Below, piece by piece: positions 27,627 to 36,389 of a DNA stretch of 64,000 nt. How positions within the stretch are numbered: the first letter of the stretch is position 1; every line of letters starts with the position of its first letter. A program made the position numbers and the translations under genes. Source of the stretch: Atopomonas hussainii (lineage in GTDB: Bacteria; Pseudomonadota; Gammaproteobacteria; Pseudomonadales; Pseudomonadaceae); contig NZ_FOAS01000006.1 of assembly GCF_900109735.1 (NCBI RefSeq), positions 1-64,000 on the forward strand, in the 5' to 3' direction. Under the pieces are notes generated by a model that made no database searches, was not told where the DNA came from, and worked only from the letters and a program-made list of their open reading frames with translations.

Positions 27627-27986
27627 TCAGTGATGGCACTCGTTCGCCTGCATCATCAACTTGTGCTCACGCAGCATCTGCCCCAACACGTCATCCACGA
27701 GGCGGTCATGCTTTTCCATCCACGCCAAGTGTTCTTCAGGGGTCATATCCGCTGGCGGATGTTCACTGTGTAGTTCTTGCATGATGCCTTCGAGCATTTG
27801 CATGTGTTCACGCATGTGCACATGGCGTTCAGCGGCTGGCGCTTTCTCGGCTTGCAGCAACACGCTCTCGGCCTTATCACGCAACTTTTCGATACGCTCC
27901 AAGGCGCGATCACTACCGCCCTCTGCCCAGGTTAATGAAGACAGCAGTAGCGAACCCATCAGCACCAGCGTTTGTAGCGATTTCAT
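27627..27986 (-). CDS. Exported Met/His-rich protein of copper island
   Basis: A 119-residue protein with a Sec signal peptide (MKSLQTLVLMGSLLLSSLTWA) and a helical mature part with HVHMREHMQMLEGIMQEL and a C-terminal MMQANECHH. Met and His clusters suggest binding of copper in the periplasm, but I do not recognise a named family; a CusF- or CopC-type fold is not evident. The start at 27986 has a GGAG site; a second ATG five codons upstream is weaker. It is divergent from copRS, with a CopR-type box between them. Confidence 0.7.
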   Translation of the reverse strand: MKSLQTLVLMGSLLLSSLTWAEGGSDRALERIEKLRDKAESVLLQAEKAPAAERHVHMREHMQMLEGIMQELHSEHPPADMTPEEHLAWMEKHDRLVDDVLGQMLREHKLMMQANECHH

Positions 27987-28099
27987 AGCGATAATCTCCA
28001 TCAGGTCATCTCAGGCCGCCTTCGTTATGAAGGCCATGCCCATCTCGTACTTGCAGCTTCACCTTAAGCTGCACACCCTGTTGGCGAGCTGAAGCGAAC

Positions 28100-28115
28100 A
28101 TTACATTTATGTCAG
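28100..28115 (-). promoter_or_regulatory. CopR-type box between the Met/His-rich gene and copRS
   Basis: On the minus strand the site reads CTGACA-TAAAT-GTAAT, the same pattern as the copA site. It lies 114 bases from the start of the Met/His-rich gene and 80 bases from copR, so it could control either or both. Confidence 0.72.
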
Positions 28116-28194
28116 GTGCTGGCCTCACCCTGTTGTTCTCGGCACACTCGTCAGCATTCAGCTCAGCCAATGAATTCAATAGGTCACGCGAACG

Positions 28195-28872
28195 ATGAAA
28201 CTACTGGTCGCCGAAGACGAACCTAAAACGGGCGCGTATCTCCAGCAAGGTTTAAGCGAGGCAGGCTTTACCGTTGATTGGGCCAGCACAGGCACCGAGG
28301 CACTGCAACTGGCGCTCGACGACAGATATGACTTGCTGATTTTGGACGTGATGATGCCGGGGCTAGACGGCTGGGAAGTGCTGCGCGTGCTACGCACCGC
28401 GCACAACCCAATCCCCGTGTTGTTTCTCACCGCTCGCGACGGTGTCGACGACCGCGTCAAAGGCCTTGAGCTAGGCGCCGATGACTACCTCATCAAGCCC
28501 TTCGCCTTCTCCGAACTACTGGCTCGCGTGCGCACCCTATTACGCCGCACCAATACAGCCCCCAGCTCACCGCTAATGACCTTGGCTGACTTAGAAGTCG
28601 ACCTGCTAAAACGCCGCGCCAAGCGGGGCAATAAGCGCATTGACTTAACCGCTAAGGAATTTTCCCTGCTTGAGTTACTACTGCGCCGGCGCGGCGAAAT
28701 TTTGCCCAAGTCGCTGATTGCCTCGCAGGTATGGGACATGAACTTCGACAGCGATACCAATGTGATTGAGGTGGCCGTGCGCCGCTTGCGCGCCAAAATT
28801 GATGACGACTTCGAACTCAAGCTCATCCATACCGCACGGGGCATGGGCTATGTCATGGACGCCCCGGAATGA
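28195..28872 (+). CDS. copR: CopR, response regulator of copper resistance
   Basis: OmpR/PhoB-type transcription factor of 225 residues. The receiver domain has Asp51 (LILDVMMPG) as the phosphorylation site and Lys about 101 (YLIKPF). The C-terminal winged helix (about 128-222) ends with the typical VRRLRAKID and GMGYV motifs. It overlaps copS by ATGA. Heavy-metal regulators of this group also include CusR/PcoR; the copper neighbours support CopR. Confidence 0.92.
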   Translation: MKLLVAEDEPKTGAYLQQGLSEAGFTVDWASTGTEALQLALDDRYDLLILDVMMPGLDGWEVLRVLRTAHNPIPVLFLTARDGVDDRVKGLELGADDYLIKPFAFSELLARVRTLLRRTNTAPSSPLMTLADLEVDLLKRRAKRGNKRIDLTAKEFSLLELLLRRRGEILPKSLIASQVWDMNFDSDTNVIEVAVRRLRAKIDDDFELKLIHTARGMGYVMDAPE

Positions 28873-30248
28873 GCGGCAAACGTGTATCGCTCACCACCCG
28901 CATGACGCTGATGTTTACCAGCGCGGTGTTGGTCGTTTTGCTGCTCGCGGGGCTCAGTTTCAGCGTATTAAGCCAGCATCATTTCAAGCAGCTCGACCAA
29001 CAAACACTCAATGAGAAACTCGACGCCATTGAAAACATGCTTAACCACCCCAGCACGTCACAACACATTGATACGTTACGCCTGCGCTTAACCGCACTGC
29101 TGGGTGGCCACCAAGATTTAGCCGCCATTATTCGCAACCAACACGGTGAAATAATCTTTTCCGCCGCCCATGCACTTGAGCCACCCCGCACCGCTAACAA
29201 CAACGCCCCATCGTTACTGTTTGATTGGCAGCACAACAACAAAAGCTATCGCACCCTAGCGAGCCTGATAAACACGCCCACGCAACAATCGCTCACGGTA
29301 CAGTTGACCTTAGACATCACCCACCACAGCGATTTTTTTGCCACCTTACAGCGCTGGTTATGGGTAGGTTTAATTATCTGCGCGTTGCTCAGCGCCGCCA
29401 TCGGCTGGTGGGTTGCGCATCGCGGCTTACTGCCACTGCGCCAAATCGCCATCACGGCGACAACTATCTCCGTTAGCTCGCTGCAAGAGCGCATCCCATT
29501 AGAACCCATCCCGTTTGAATTACAGCGTTTAGCCTTAGCCTTCAATGCGATGCTAGAACGCTTAGAAGACGCCTTTGGCCGTCTTTCGAATTTTTCTTCC
29601 GATATTGCCCATGAATTAAGAACACCAATCAATAACTTATTAACCCAAACAGAAGTTACCCTCAGCAAGCCGCGTGACAATGCCACCTACCAAGACAACT
29701 TGCTCAGTAATCTTGAAGATTTAAAACGCATGTCGCGCATTATCGACGACATGCTATTTCTCGCTAAAGCCGATAACGGGCTGATCACTCCTGAACACAA
29801 ACCGGTCGCGTTGGATAAGACCGTGCGCAAGCTCTTTGAATACTTCTCTCTGATTGCCGAAGAACGCAACATTCAACTCAAGCTCAATGGCAGCGGCACG
29901 ACTTACGGCGACCAGTTAATGCTCGAGCGTGCCATTGCTAACGTGCTGACCAACGCGGTGCGCTATTCCACCGCCCAGCAGTGCATTAATGTCGAGATCT
30001 CGCAGCGTGCCACCGAGATTCAGCTCAGCATTAGTAATCAGGGCCCAACCATCAACCCCGAGCACATCAACAAGCTGTTTGATCGCTTTTACCGCGCCGA
30101 CCCTGCGCGCCGCGAAGGCAGCACGTTAAACGCTGGCTTAGGGTTAGCCATCACTCAGTCCATCCTGCGAGCCCACGGCGGTAGCATTCGCTGCCACTCT
30201 CAAGACGGGCTCACCACCTTTACCTTGGTATTACCTTTAGCGCCATAA
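28869..30248 (+). CDS. copS: CopS, copper-sensing histidine kinase
   Basis: Membrane histidine kinase of the heavy-metal sensor family (CusS/CopS), 459 residues. Two membrane helices (about 17-38 and 160-182) frame a periplasmic sensor domain of about 120 residues. HAMP, HisKA ([11 protein letters not shown], His248) and HATPase domains (with N box and GLGLAITQS) follow. It overlaps copR by four bases. Its 3' end overlaps the convergent 118-residue protein gene by 12 bases. Confidence 0.92.
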   Translation: MSGKRVSLTTRMTLMFTSAVLVVLLLAGLSFSVLSQHHFKQLDQQTLNEKLDAIENMLNHPSTSQHIDTLRLRLTALLGGHQDLAAIIRNQHGEIIFSAAHALEPPRTANNNAPSLLFDWQHNNKSYRTLASLINTPTQQSLTVQLTLDITHHSDFFATLQRWLWVGLIICALLSAAIGWWVAHRGLLPLRQIAITATTISVSSLQERIPLEPIPFELQRLALAFNAMLERLEDAFGRLSNFSSDIAHELRTPINNLLTQTEVTLSKPRDNATYQDNLLSNLEDLKRMSRIIDDMLFLAKADNGLITPEHKPVALDKTVRKLFEYFSLIAEERNIQLKLNGSGTTYGDQLMLERAIANVLTNAVRYSTAQQCINVEISQRATEIQLSISNQGPTINPEHINKLFDRFYRADPARREGSTLNAGLGLAITQSILRAHGGSIRCHSQDGLTTFTLVLPLAP

Positions 30249-30593
30249 CGGCCAACGCTCACTCATGCTGCGCGATAAATTCAGCGCGCCGAACAGCACC
30301 AAGCCGGCGTGACAGCTAACCCACCAGAGCAGAATCACCACCACGGCGCTTTGTGCATCGCGCAGGCTGAGCCACAGCAGCGCCGGCACCAGCAGCAAGC
30401 CCAAACCGGCGGCCAAACTGAGCTTAATTGCCACGCTTAGGTGGCTTAGCGCATACGGCGCGCCGTGTTCGGGCGCGCGCCAATACAGCCACAGCAAGGC
30501 AAAAAAACCAGCCCCTGGCAGCAGTAATAAATTCACTAAGTAGGCGGCCCACGCCTGCTTGGCGAGGGTTTGTTCGGTATCGGTTAGCGTCAT
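30237..30593 (-). CDS. Small membrane protein after norEF
   Basis: A 118-residue protein with three hydrophobic segments (about residues 16-36, 52-74 and 78-100). It overlaps the norF stop (ATGA) and is therefore the fourth gene of the nirQ-norE-norF run. Unlike the first three it has no family I can name. A role in NO reductase assembly or NO respiration is inferred from position only. The longer frame reading into norF is rejected. Confidence 0.75.
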   Translation of the reverse strand: MTLTDTEQTLAKQAWAAYLVNLLLLPGAGFFALLWLYWRAPEHGAPYALSHLSVAIKLSLAAGLGLLLVPALLWLSLRDAQSAVVVILLWWVSCHAGLVLFGALNLSRSMSERWPLWR

Positions 30594-30841
30594 TGTGCGG
30601 CGCTCCATAAGCCCACGAGTAAAAGCCCCAACAGCAGCGGCCACAGCAGCAGGGCCATACGCCACAGCTTAGGCGCGTGGCGCAGCTCCATAAACTGCTC
30701 GCTGATCAGCCAGCTTTTACCCAGCACCATGAGCAACACCCAAGCCGCCCAGCCAACCGCGCCCAACCCCGAGGCCGGCAGCACCAGCACACTCAGCAGC
30801 ACTAAACACAGGGTCGCTACACACAGCGCACGCGAAGGCAT
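30590..30841 (-). CDS. norF: NorF, small membrane subunit
   Basis: An 83-residue protein with three membrane segments and the F-M-E-L-R-H-A-P motif of the prokaryotic cytochrome oxidase subunit IV-like/NorF family. NorF is encoded with NorE in many denitrifiers and supports full NO reductase activity without being part of the purified enzyme. It starts seven bases after norE. Confidence 0.87.
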   Translation of the reverse strand: MPSRALCVATLCLVLLSVLVLPASGLGAVGWAAWVLLMVLGKSWLISEQFMELRHAPKLWRMALLLWPLLLGLLLVGLWSAAQ

Positions 30842-30848
30842 GACGGGC

Positions 30849-31436
30849 CTACAGCAGCAGATAAAACAGCGCGAACAGCATTACCCACACCAGATCGAGC
30901 ATGTGCCAGTAGATGCCGGCGCTTTCTAGCGTGCTCAGGGCTAAGGGTTTGCGCCATGCCAAGTGCACGCTTAACAGCAACAACACCAGCAAGCCCAGCA
31001 GCACATGCACAAAGTGAAAGCCGCTGATCAGCCAGTACTGGGTAAAAAAACCGCCACTGTCGATGCTTAAACCTTGGCTGGCCAAGTGCTGGTATTCCTG
31101 CGCTTTAAGCACGATATAGCCCCAACCGAGGCCTTGCGCGGCCAGCAACCACAGCGCTGCCCTACTCGGCCGCTTACCTCTGACTTGCTCCACGGCGGCC
31201 GCTACGCAACTGCCAGCACCGAGCAAGCACAGTGTTAGCGTCACCCCATCGGTTAGCCCCAACGCCTCTGGCCCGGCACTAAAACCTGCCGGATCAAGAA
31301 AGCGCGCCACGGCAAAGCCGGCGATCAGCAAGGCAAACACCGAAAGCTCGGCCAGCACAAAAAACCACAGCGCCACATCACCGGGCAGGCGCTGGGCCTG
31401 GGTGGTGTTGGCAGGGTTAATCGGCGAGGTGAACAT
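30849..31436 (-). CDS. norE: NorE, cytochrome oxidase subunit III-like protein
   Basis: A 195-residue membrane protein with five helices and the subunit III signatures GDVALWFFVLAELSVFA, the E-Y pair in LKAQEYQHL, and SGFHFVHVLLG. Known NorE proteins belong to NO respiration. The start at 31436 (MFTSPINP) overlaps the 3' end of nirQ by 20 bases; ATG 31445 is possible. Second gene of the nirQ operon. Confidence 0.9.
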   Translation of the reverse strand: MFTSPINPANTTQAQRLPGDVALWFFVLAELSVFALLIAGFAVARFLDPAGFSAGPEALGLTDGVTLTLCLLGAGSCVAAAVEQVRGKRPSRAALWLLAAQGLGWGYIVLKAQEYQHLASQGLSIDSGGFFTQYWLISGFHFVHVLLGLLVLLLLSVHLAWRKPLALSTLESAGIYWHMLDLVWVMLFALFYLLL

Positions 31437-32220
31437 CCACCACATCCATCAACGCGGCAACGGTTTGCAGGTCATCCGACAGCGCCTCACCCAAACACGC
31501 CAAGGCGGCTTCGCGCGCAGGCAAACCGGCTTGAATCAAGCGCGCGCAGTAAATCAGCAAACGCGTAGAGGCCACCTCTTCTAAGTCGTGTTGCTCCAAA
31601 CGCCTCAGCGCCGTGGCCAGTTGCACCAGCTTGGCGGCCAAGCGTGGGTCGGCGCCAGTTTCAGCCTGAATAATCTGCTGTTCTACGGCGCTGTTGGGGT
31701 AATCAAAACGCAGCGCCACAAAGCGCTGGCGGGTGCTGGGTTTCATGCCCTTGAGCAGGTTTTGATAGCCGGGGTTGTACGACACCACCAACATAAAACC
31801 CGGCGGCGCCTTAAGCAGTTCGCCGGTGCGCTCGAGCGGTAATTCGCGGCGATCATCGGCCAGCGGGTGCAATACCACGGTGGTGTCTTTGCGCGCTTCG
31901 ACCACCTCATCCAGATAGCAAATACCGCCTTCGCGCACCGCGCGGGTTAGCGGGCCGTCTTGCCACCAGGTGCCTTCACTGCCGACCAAATGACGGCCGA
32001 CTAAATCAGCGGCGGTTAAGTCGTCGTGACAGGCCACGGTAAACAGCGGCAGGTTTAAGCGCGCCGCCATGTGCTGAATAAAGCGCGTCTTGCCGCAGCC
32101 TGTCGGGCCTTTGATCAACACCGGCAAGCCGTGCTGCCAAGCCTGTTCAAACAGCGCCACTTCGTTGGCTTGGCTGGCATAAAACGGCAGCTCGCTGGGT
32201 GTTTTTGCGTGCGCATTCAT
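31417..32220 (-). CDS. nirQ: NirQ/NorQ, MoxR-type AAA+ ATPase
   Basis: AAA+ chaperone of 267 residues that acts with NorD to activate NO reductase (and influences nitrite reductase). Walker A is GPTGCGKT, Walker B is ICYLDEVVEA, and the sensor region VVSYNPGYQNLLKGMKPSTRQRF is family-specific. The start at MNAHAKTP is chosen; longer frames read into the promoter. It is divergent from nirS across 308 bases that hold one perfect Dnr box. Confidence 0.94.
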   Translation of the reverse strand: MNAHAKTPSELPFYASQANEVALFEQAWQHGLPVLIKGPTGCGKTRFIQHMAARLNLPLFTVACHDDLTAADLVGRHLVGSEGTWWQDGPLTRAVREGGICYLDEVVEARKDTTVVLHPLADDRRELPLERTGELLKAPPGFMLVVSYNPGYQNLLKGMKPSTRQRFVALRFDYPNSAVEQQIIQAETGADPRLAAKLVQLATALRRLEQHDLEEVASTRLLIYCARLIQAGLPAREAALACLGEALSDDLQTVAALMDVVDVHLAD

Positions 32221-32528
32221 TAGCAAATCCTCTCTCTGCACGGGGCGTAGAGCAGAGGCTAAGGCACTGCTGTAGACGGTGAAACCCCGATCTAACAAGG
32301 GCTTGATTCAGATCAAACGCGCTTGAGGGGCTGGCGGTTTAGGGTGTGAGCCATTGCAGATGTTGCTGAATGTTTCCCCCGCTCAGCCATCGCAAAGGTG
32401 TCAGGGAGTGCTTGTTGCACCGCCTGGTTGGCAAGGACGCCAGCAAAGGACGCTCCCGCCCTCGAGCGACGCCGTTGGTGATTTGCACACAACAGCCGGG
32501 CCGCCTGACCCGCTAAGGAGCGCATTAC
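32221..32528. other. nirQ-nirS divergent promoter region
   Basis: No gene. A single perfect FNR-type box lies 83 bases from nirQ and 212 bases from nirS. No second box is visible nearer nirS, so nirS may have a leader of well over 100 bases. An AAGGAG ribosome site precedes nirS. Confidence 0.7.
32303..32316. promoter_or_regulatory. Dnr/Anr box shared by nirQ and nirS
   Basis: TTGAT-TCAG-ATCAA is the exact FNR consensus. It is symmetrical, so it can act on either divergent promoter. Confidence 0.88.
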
Positions 32529-34214
32529 ATGAAAGCCCTTCAACTCAAGACCTTGGCATGGTCTGTCGCTGCCGCCCTGTCGGCCGCCAGCGGCATTGCC
32601 ATGGCCAACACTGCCCCGGCGATAACCGAGGCCGAGTTCGAGCAAGGTAAAAAAATCTACTTCGAACGCTGCGCCGGTTGCCACGGTGTGCTGCGTAAAG
32701 GTGCCACCGGTAAAAACCTTGAGCCGCATTGGAAGAAAACCGATGCCGACGGCAAGGTCACCGAAGGCGGTACCTTAAAGCTGGGCACTAAGCGCCTAGA
32801 AAGCATCATCGCCTACGGTACCGAAGGCGGCATGGTGAACTACGACGACATCCTCACCAAGGATGAAATCAACCTGATGGCGCGCTACATCCAGCAAACC
32901 CCGGCGATTCCGCCAGAGTTCTCGCTGAATGACATGAAAGACAGCTGGAAACTGCTGGTGCCTAAAGATCAGCGGCCGAAGAAGCAGCTGAACAAGGTCA
33001 ACCTGAAGAACGTCTTCGCCATCACCCTGCGTGACGCCGGCAAACTGGCCTTGGTCGACGGCGACAACCACAAGATCTGGAAGATTCTCGACACCGGCTA
33101 TGCGGTACATATCTCGCGTCTGTCGGCTTCGGGCCGCTACGTGTACACCGTGGGCCGCGATGGTTTAACCACCATCATCGACCTGTGGTTTGAAGAGCCC
33201 AAAACCGTCGCGACCGTGCGCTTGGGCTCCGACGCCCGTTCAGTGGATACCTCCAAGTTCAAAGGTTACGAAGACAAGTACCTGATCGGTGGCACCTACT
33301 GGCCGCCACAGTACTCGATCATGGACGGCGAAACCCTTGAGCCGATCAAAGTGGTGTCCACACGCGGGCAAACCGTGGATGGCGACTACCACCCAGAGCC
33401 GCGCGTAGCCTCGATTGTGGCCTCGCACATCAAGCCCGAGTGGGTGGTTAACGTGAAGGAAACCGGACAGATCATTCTGGTGGACTACACCGACCTGAAG
33501 AACCTCAAGACCACCACCATTGAGTCGGCCAAGTTCCTCCATGACGGCGGCTGGGATTACTCCAAGCGCTACTTCATGGTGGCGGCGAACGCCTCCAACA
33601 AAGTGGCCGCGGTGGATACCAAAGACGGCAAGTTAGCGGCCTTGATTGACACCGCGAAGATCCCCCACCCAGGGCGCGGCGCCAACTTCATTCACCCGCA
33701 GTTTGGCCCCGTGTGGACCACCGGTCACTTGGGCGATGCCGTGGTGTCGTTGATCTCCACAGCCTCGGATGAAGCCAAGTACGCCAAGCACAAGGAACAC
33801 AACTGGAAAGTCGTGCAAGAGCTGAAAATGCCCGGCGCCGGCAACCTGTTTGTGAAGACCCATCCGAAGTCGAAAAACCTCTGGGCCGATGCGCCGATGA
33901 ACCCCGAGCGGGAAATCGCTGAATCTGTCTATGTCTACGACCTCAATGACTTGAGCAAAGAGCCGCGTCGCCTCGACGTTGCCAAAGACTCGGGCCTGCC
34001 AGAAAGCAAGGCGATCCGTCGCGCTACTCACCCGGAATACAACGAAGCCGGTGACGAAGTGTGGATCTCCCTGTGGGGCGGCAAGACCGATCAGTCGGCC
34101 ATCGTGATCTACGACGACAAGACCCTGAAGCTGAAGAAGGTGATCACTGATCCAGCGATCGTGACCCCCACTGGCAAGTTCAACGTGTTCAACACCATGC
34201 AGGACATCTACTGA
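32529..34214 (+). CDS. nirS: Cytochrome cd1 nitrite reductase
   Basis: NirS reduces nitrite to NO in the periplasm. The 561-residue precursor has a Sec signal peptide (cleavage near AMA-NT, residue 26) and a cytochrome c domain with CAGCH (Cys48, Cys51, His52). An eight-bladed propeller binding heme d1 follows, with conserved histidines such as those in VASHIKPEW and HPGRGANFIHPQFG. Length and ends (KFNVFNTMQDIY) are typical of the family. It heads nirS-nirT-nirB. Confidence 0.98.
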   Translation: MKALQLKTLAWSVAAALSAASGIAMANTAPAITEAEFEQGKKIYFERCAGCHGVLRKGATGKNLEPHWKKTDADGKVTEGGTLKLGTKRLESIIAYGTEGGMVNYDDILTKDEINLMARYIQQTPAIPPEFSLNDMKDSWKLLVPKDQRPKKQLNKVNLKNVFAITLRDAGKLALVDGDNHKIWKILDTGYAVHISRLSASGRYVYTVGRDGLTTIIDLWFEEPKTVATVRLGSDARSVDTSKFKGYEDKYLIGGTYWPPQYSIMDGETLEPIKVVSTRGQTVDGDYHPEPRVASIVASHIKPEWVVNVKETGQIILVDYTDLKNLKTTTIESAKFLHDGGWDYSKRYFMVAANASNKVAAVDTKDGKLAALIDTAKIPHPGRGANFIHPQFGPVWTTGHLGDAVVSLISTASDEAKYAKHKEHNWKVVQELKMPGAGNLFVKTHPKSKNLWADAPMNPEREIAESVYVYDLNDLSKEPRRLDVAKDSGLPESKAIRRATHPEYNEAGDEVWISLWGGKTDQSAIVIYDDKTLKLKKVITDPAIVTPTGKFNVFNTMQDIY

Positions 34215-34223
34215 TGCCCAGGC

Positions 34224-34244
34224 GGCGGGCCTAACCGGCCCGCC
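34224..34244 (+). terminator. Hairpin between nirS and nirT
   Basis: GGCGGGCC and GGCCCGCC form a perfect 8-bp stem with a 5-base loop, ten bases after the nirS stop. It is followed by TCCCTT, not a proper T run. It is best read as a leaky terminator or mRNA stabiliser giving more nirS than nirTB. Confidence 0.6.
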
Positions 34245-34291
34245 TCCCTTCTAGCCTGCAATAGCCGTTACCCACGGCTAAGGACGCAACG

Positions 34292-34873
34292 ATGAAACTG
34301 CAACGCCTCTGGGCCCTGTTAAAGAAACCCTCCGCGCGCTACTCGCTGGGCAGCTTGCTGACCATCGGTATCGCCATCGGGATCATCTTTTGGGGCGGTT
34401 TCAATACGGTGGTCGAAATGACCAACACCGAACAGTTCTGCCTGTCTTGTCACGAGATGCGCGACAACGTGTATCCCGAATACAAGGAAACCATCCACTA
34501 CAACAACCGCACCGGCGTGCGTGCTGTGTGTGCCGACTGCCACGTACCGCGTGACTGGACCTACAAGATGATCCGCAAGGTGCAAGCCTCGCGTGAGCTG
34601 TGGGGCAAGATCACCGGCAGCATCGACACCCCGGAAAAATTCGAAGCCAAGCGCCTAGAACTGGCCCGCCGCGAATGGGCGCGCATGAAAGCCGCCGACT
34701 CACGCGAATGCCGCAACTGCCACGGCTTGGCCTACATGGACACCGCCAAGCAAAAACAACGCGCGCGCAAGCAACACGAAATGGCCCGCGAAGACGGCAT
34801 GACCTGTATCGATTGCCACAAGGGGATTGCTCACCACAAACCCGAAGGCATGACCGAAGAAGACGAGGAATAA
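34292..34873 (+). CDS. nirT: NirT, NapC/NirT-family tetraheme quinol dehydrogenase
   Basis: Membrane-anchored tetraheme cytochrome c of 193 residues that passes electrons from quinol to periplasmic acceptors, here most likely to cd1 nitrite reductase. One N-terminal helix (about residues 18-38) is followed by four CxxCH sites: CLSCH, CADCH, CRNCH and CIDCH. The conserved Met next to the first site (CLSCHEM) is present. It is the second gene of nirSTB, as known from P. stutzeri. Confidence 0.93.
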   Translation: MKLQRLWALLKKPSARYSLGSLLTIGIAIGIIFWGGFNTVVEMTNTEQFCLSCHEMRDNVYPEYKETIHYNNRTGVRAVCADCHVPRDWTYKMIRKVQASRELWGKITGSIDTPEKFEAKRLELARREWARMKAADSRECRNCHGLAYMDTAKQKQRARKQHEMAREDGMTCIDCHKGIAHHKPEGMTEEDEE

Positions 34874-34912
34874 CGCTTAGTGAGCGTTTAACCCAGCATG
34901 AGGATTAGCACG

Positions 34913-35788
34913 ATGAACAAAAGCCTAATTGCTACCGCCATTGGCGCCGCCCTGAGTGTAAGCTCCGGCGCCTGTCTGGCGGCCGCCCCTGCTGATTGGA
35001 GCCAAATCAGCGCGATGGACGTCACCTTGTTCTACCCTGGCGTATCGCCGGTGGAATGGGTCACTAAAGGCGTCGAGCACGGTGGTGCCCGCGCGTTGAA
35101 AAAAGGCGAACGCTGCGCCGATTGTCACAGCGAAGAAGCCGCCGATATTGGCCAGCTGATTGTCAGCGGTGAGAAAAACGAACCCAATCCGCCGGCCGGC
35201 AAAGCGCCAGCGATTAACGCCAAGGTACAAGCCACCCACGATGGCGAGAACCTTTACCTGCGCTTTACTTGGCAGCAGCCAGCAGCCTCTGGCGGCGCCA
35301 AGATGGATGAAACCAACCCAGTCAAAATCGCCTACATGCTCGAAGACGGCAACAAGGTTGAGCTGGCCGAGCAAGGCGGCTGCTGGGGTAGCTGCCACAT
35401 GGGCGTGCGCACTATGCCCGAGGGCGACGCGCAGAAAACCAAGTACGTGAAAGGCGGCTCGTTGGCCGATGGCGTGTTCTTCGACCTTAATCAATGGCGC
35501 AGCGGCGAAAACAAAGCCTACGACGGCTATGTGGCCGAGCAGCGCGTGATGGAAGGCGGCACCGCACTGCAGGGCGCCGAAGGCAAGAATGACAACGGCA
35601 ACTGGAGCGTGGTGTTCACCCGTAAGTTCGCAGGCGGCGAAGGCGATGTCAGCCTTGCGGCAGGCAAGGTGTACAACTTCGGCTTTGCCATCCACGACGA
35701 CAGCAGCGATGGCCGTTACCACCATGTATCACTGGGCCTGACCTTAGGCATTGATGCCGAGGCGGATATCAACGCCAAAGCGCAGTAA
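34913..35788 (+). CDS. nirB: NirB-type cytochrome c552
   Basis: Exported c-type cytochrome of 291 residues, third gene of nirSTB. A signal peptide (about residues 1-24) precedes a first heme site CADCH (near residue 68). A second cysteine-histidine site reads CWGSCH, a CX3CH spacing also met in the ethylbenzene-dehydrogenase-like heme domain. In P. stutzeri NirB is described as a diheme c552, so this may be the second heme. The ATG at 34913 with a GAGGA site is preferred to 34898. The symbol must not be confused with the siroheme nitrite reductase of the same name. Confidence 0.82.
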   Translation: MNKSLIATAIGAALSVSSGACLAAAPADWSQISAMDVTLFYPGVSPVEWVTKGVEHGGARALKKGERCADCHSEEAADIGQLIVSGEKNEPNPPAGKAPAINAKVQATHDGENLYLRFTWQQPAASGGAKMDETNPVKIAYMLEDGNKVELAEQGGCWGSCHMGVRTMPEGDAQKTKYVKGGSLADGVFFDLNQWRSGENKAYDGYVAEQRVMEGGTALQGAEGKNDNGNWSVVFTRKFAGGEGDVSLAAGKVYNFGFAIHDDSSDGRYHHVSLGLTLGIDAEADINAKAQ

Positions 35789-35811
35789 TGCCGGTTAACT
35801 AACTCCCGAAT

Positions 35812-35838
35812 AAGCGCTGTGGTCTCCCTGCAGCGCTT
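35812..35838 (+). terminator. Hairpin 1 after nirB
   Basis: AAGCGCTG and CAGCGCTT form a perfect 8-bp stem, 23 bases after the nirB stop. Confidence 0.6.
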
Positions 35839-35839
35839 T

Positions 35840-35870
35840 GAGGGGCTGCGGCTCACCCTCGCAGCCCCTC
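35840..35870 (+). terminator. Hairpin 2 after nirB
   Basis: GAGGGGCTGCG and CGCAGCCCCTC form a perfect 11-bp GC-rich stem directly following hairpin 1. There is no T run. Confidence 0.65.
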
Positions 35871-35901
35871 GGTTGTGTGCACGAGCACACCCTCCCATTT
35901 C

Positions 35902-35934
35902 AAGCCGACGTGCCTGCACCTCGGCTTGCTTTTT
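35902..35934 (+). terminator. Rho-independent terminator of nirSTB
   Basis: AAGCCGA and TCGGCTT form a stem followed by GCTTTTTA. With the two preceding hairpins it should isolate nirSTB from the nirM operon, which has its own Dnr box. Confidence 0.7.
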
Positions 35935-35968
35935 ATCCGCATAACCCTAGCTGTGACATGGTTTTCGG

Positions 35969-35982
35969 TTGACCCCAATCAA
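35969..35982 (+). promoter_or_regulatory. Dnr/Anr box of nirMCFDLGHJEN
   Basis: TTGAC-CCCA-ATCAA matches the FNR consensus with one asymmetrical position. It lies 90 bases before nirM. Confidence 0.82.
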
Positions 35983-36071
35983 GGAAGCCGCAGTTCGGCC
36001 TCGGCATTCTGTACCGGCATGTTGCAGCACACGCTGCGTTAACCCCCGAGCCAAGCCTTGAGGATGGAACG

Positions 36072-36383
36072 ATGAAAAAACTACTACTGCCCCTGATCGC
36101 TGTCGGTGTGCTGATTGCCCAGCCGGCACAAGCCGAAGACGGCGCCGCGCTGTTTAAAGCAAAAAATTGTGTGGCCTGCCATAACGTCGAAATGAAGCTG
36201 GTCGGCCCTGCGTTTAAAGAAGTGGCGGCCAAATACGCCGGCCAAGCCGATGCCACCGATGTGCTGGCCGCCAGCATTAAAAACGGCGTGAACGGTAAGT
36301 GGGGCCCGATCCCCATGCCGCCAAACAATGTCAGTGAGGAGCAAGCCAAGGTCCTCGCCAACTGGGTACTGCAGCAGCAGTAA
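36072..36383 (+). CDS. nirM: NirM, cytochrome c551
   Basis: Soluble periplasmic cytochrome c551, electron donor to NirS. The 103-residue precursor has a signal peptide ([21 protein letters not shown]), the heme site CVACH (Cys33, Cys36, His37) and the Met ligand in GPIPMPPN. Mature length of about 82 residues is exactly that of pseudomonad c551. It is the first gene of the heme d1 biosynthesis operon. Confidence 0.96.
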   Translation: MKKLLLPLIAVGVLIAQPAQAEDGAALFKAKNCVACHNVEMKLVGPAFKEVAAKYAGQADATDVLAASIKNGVNGKWGPIPMPPNNVSEEQAKVLANWVLQQQ

Positions 36384-36389
36384 CGGAGC

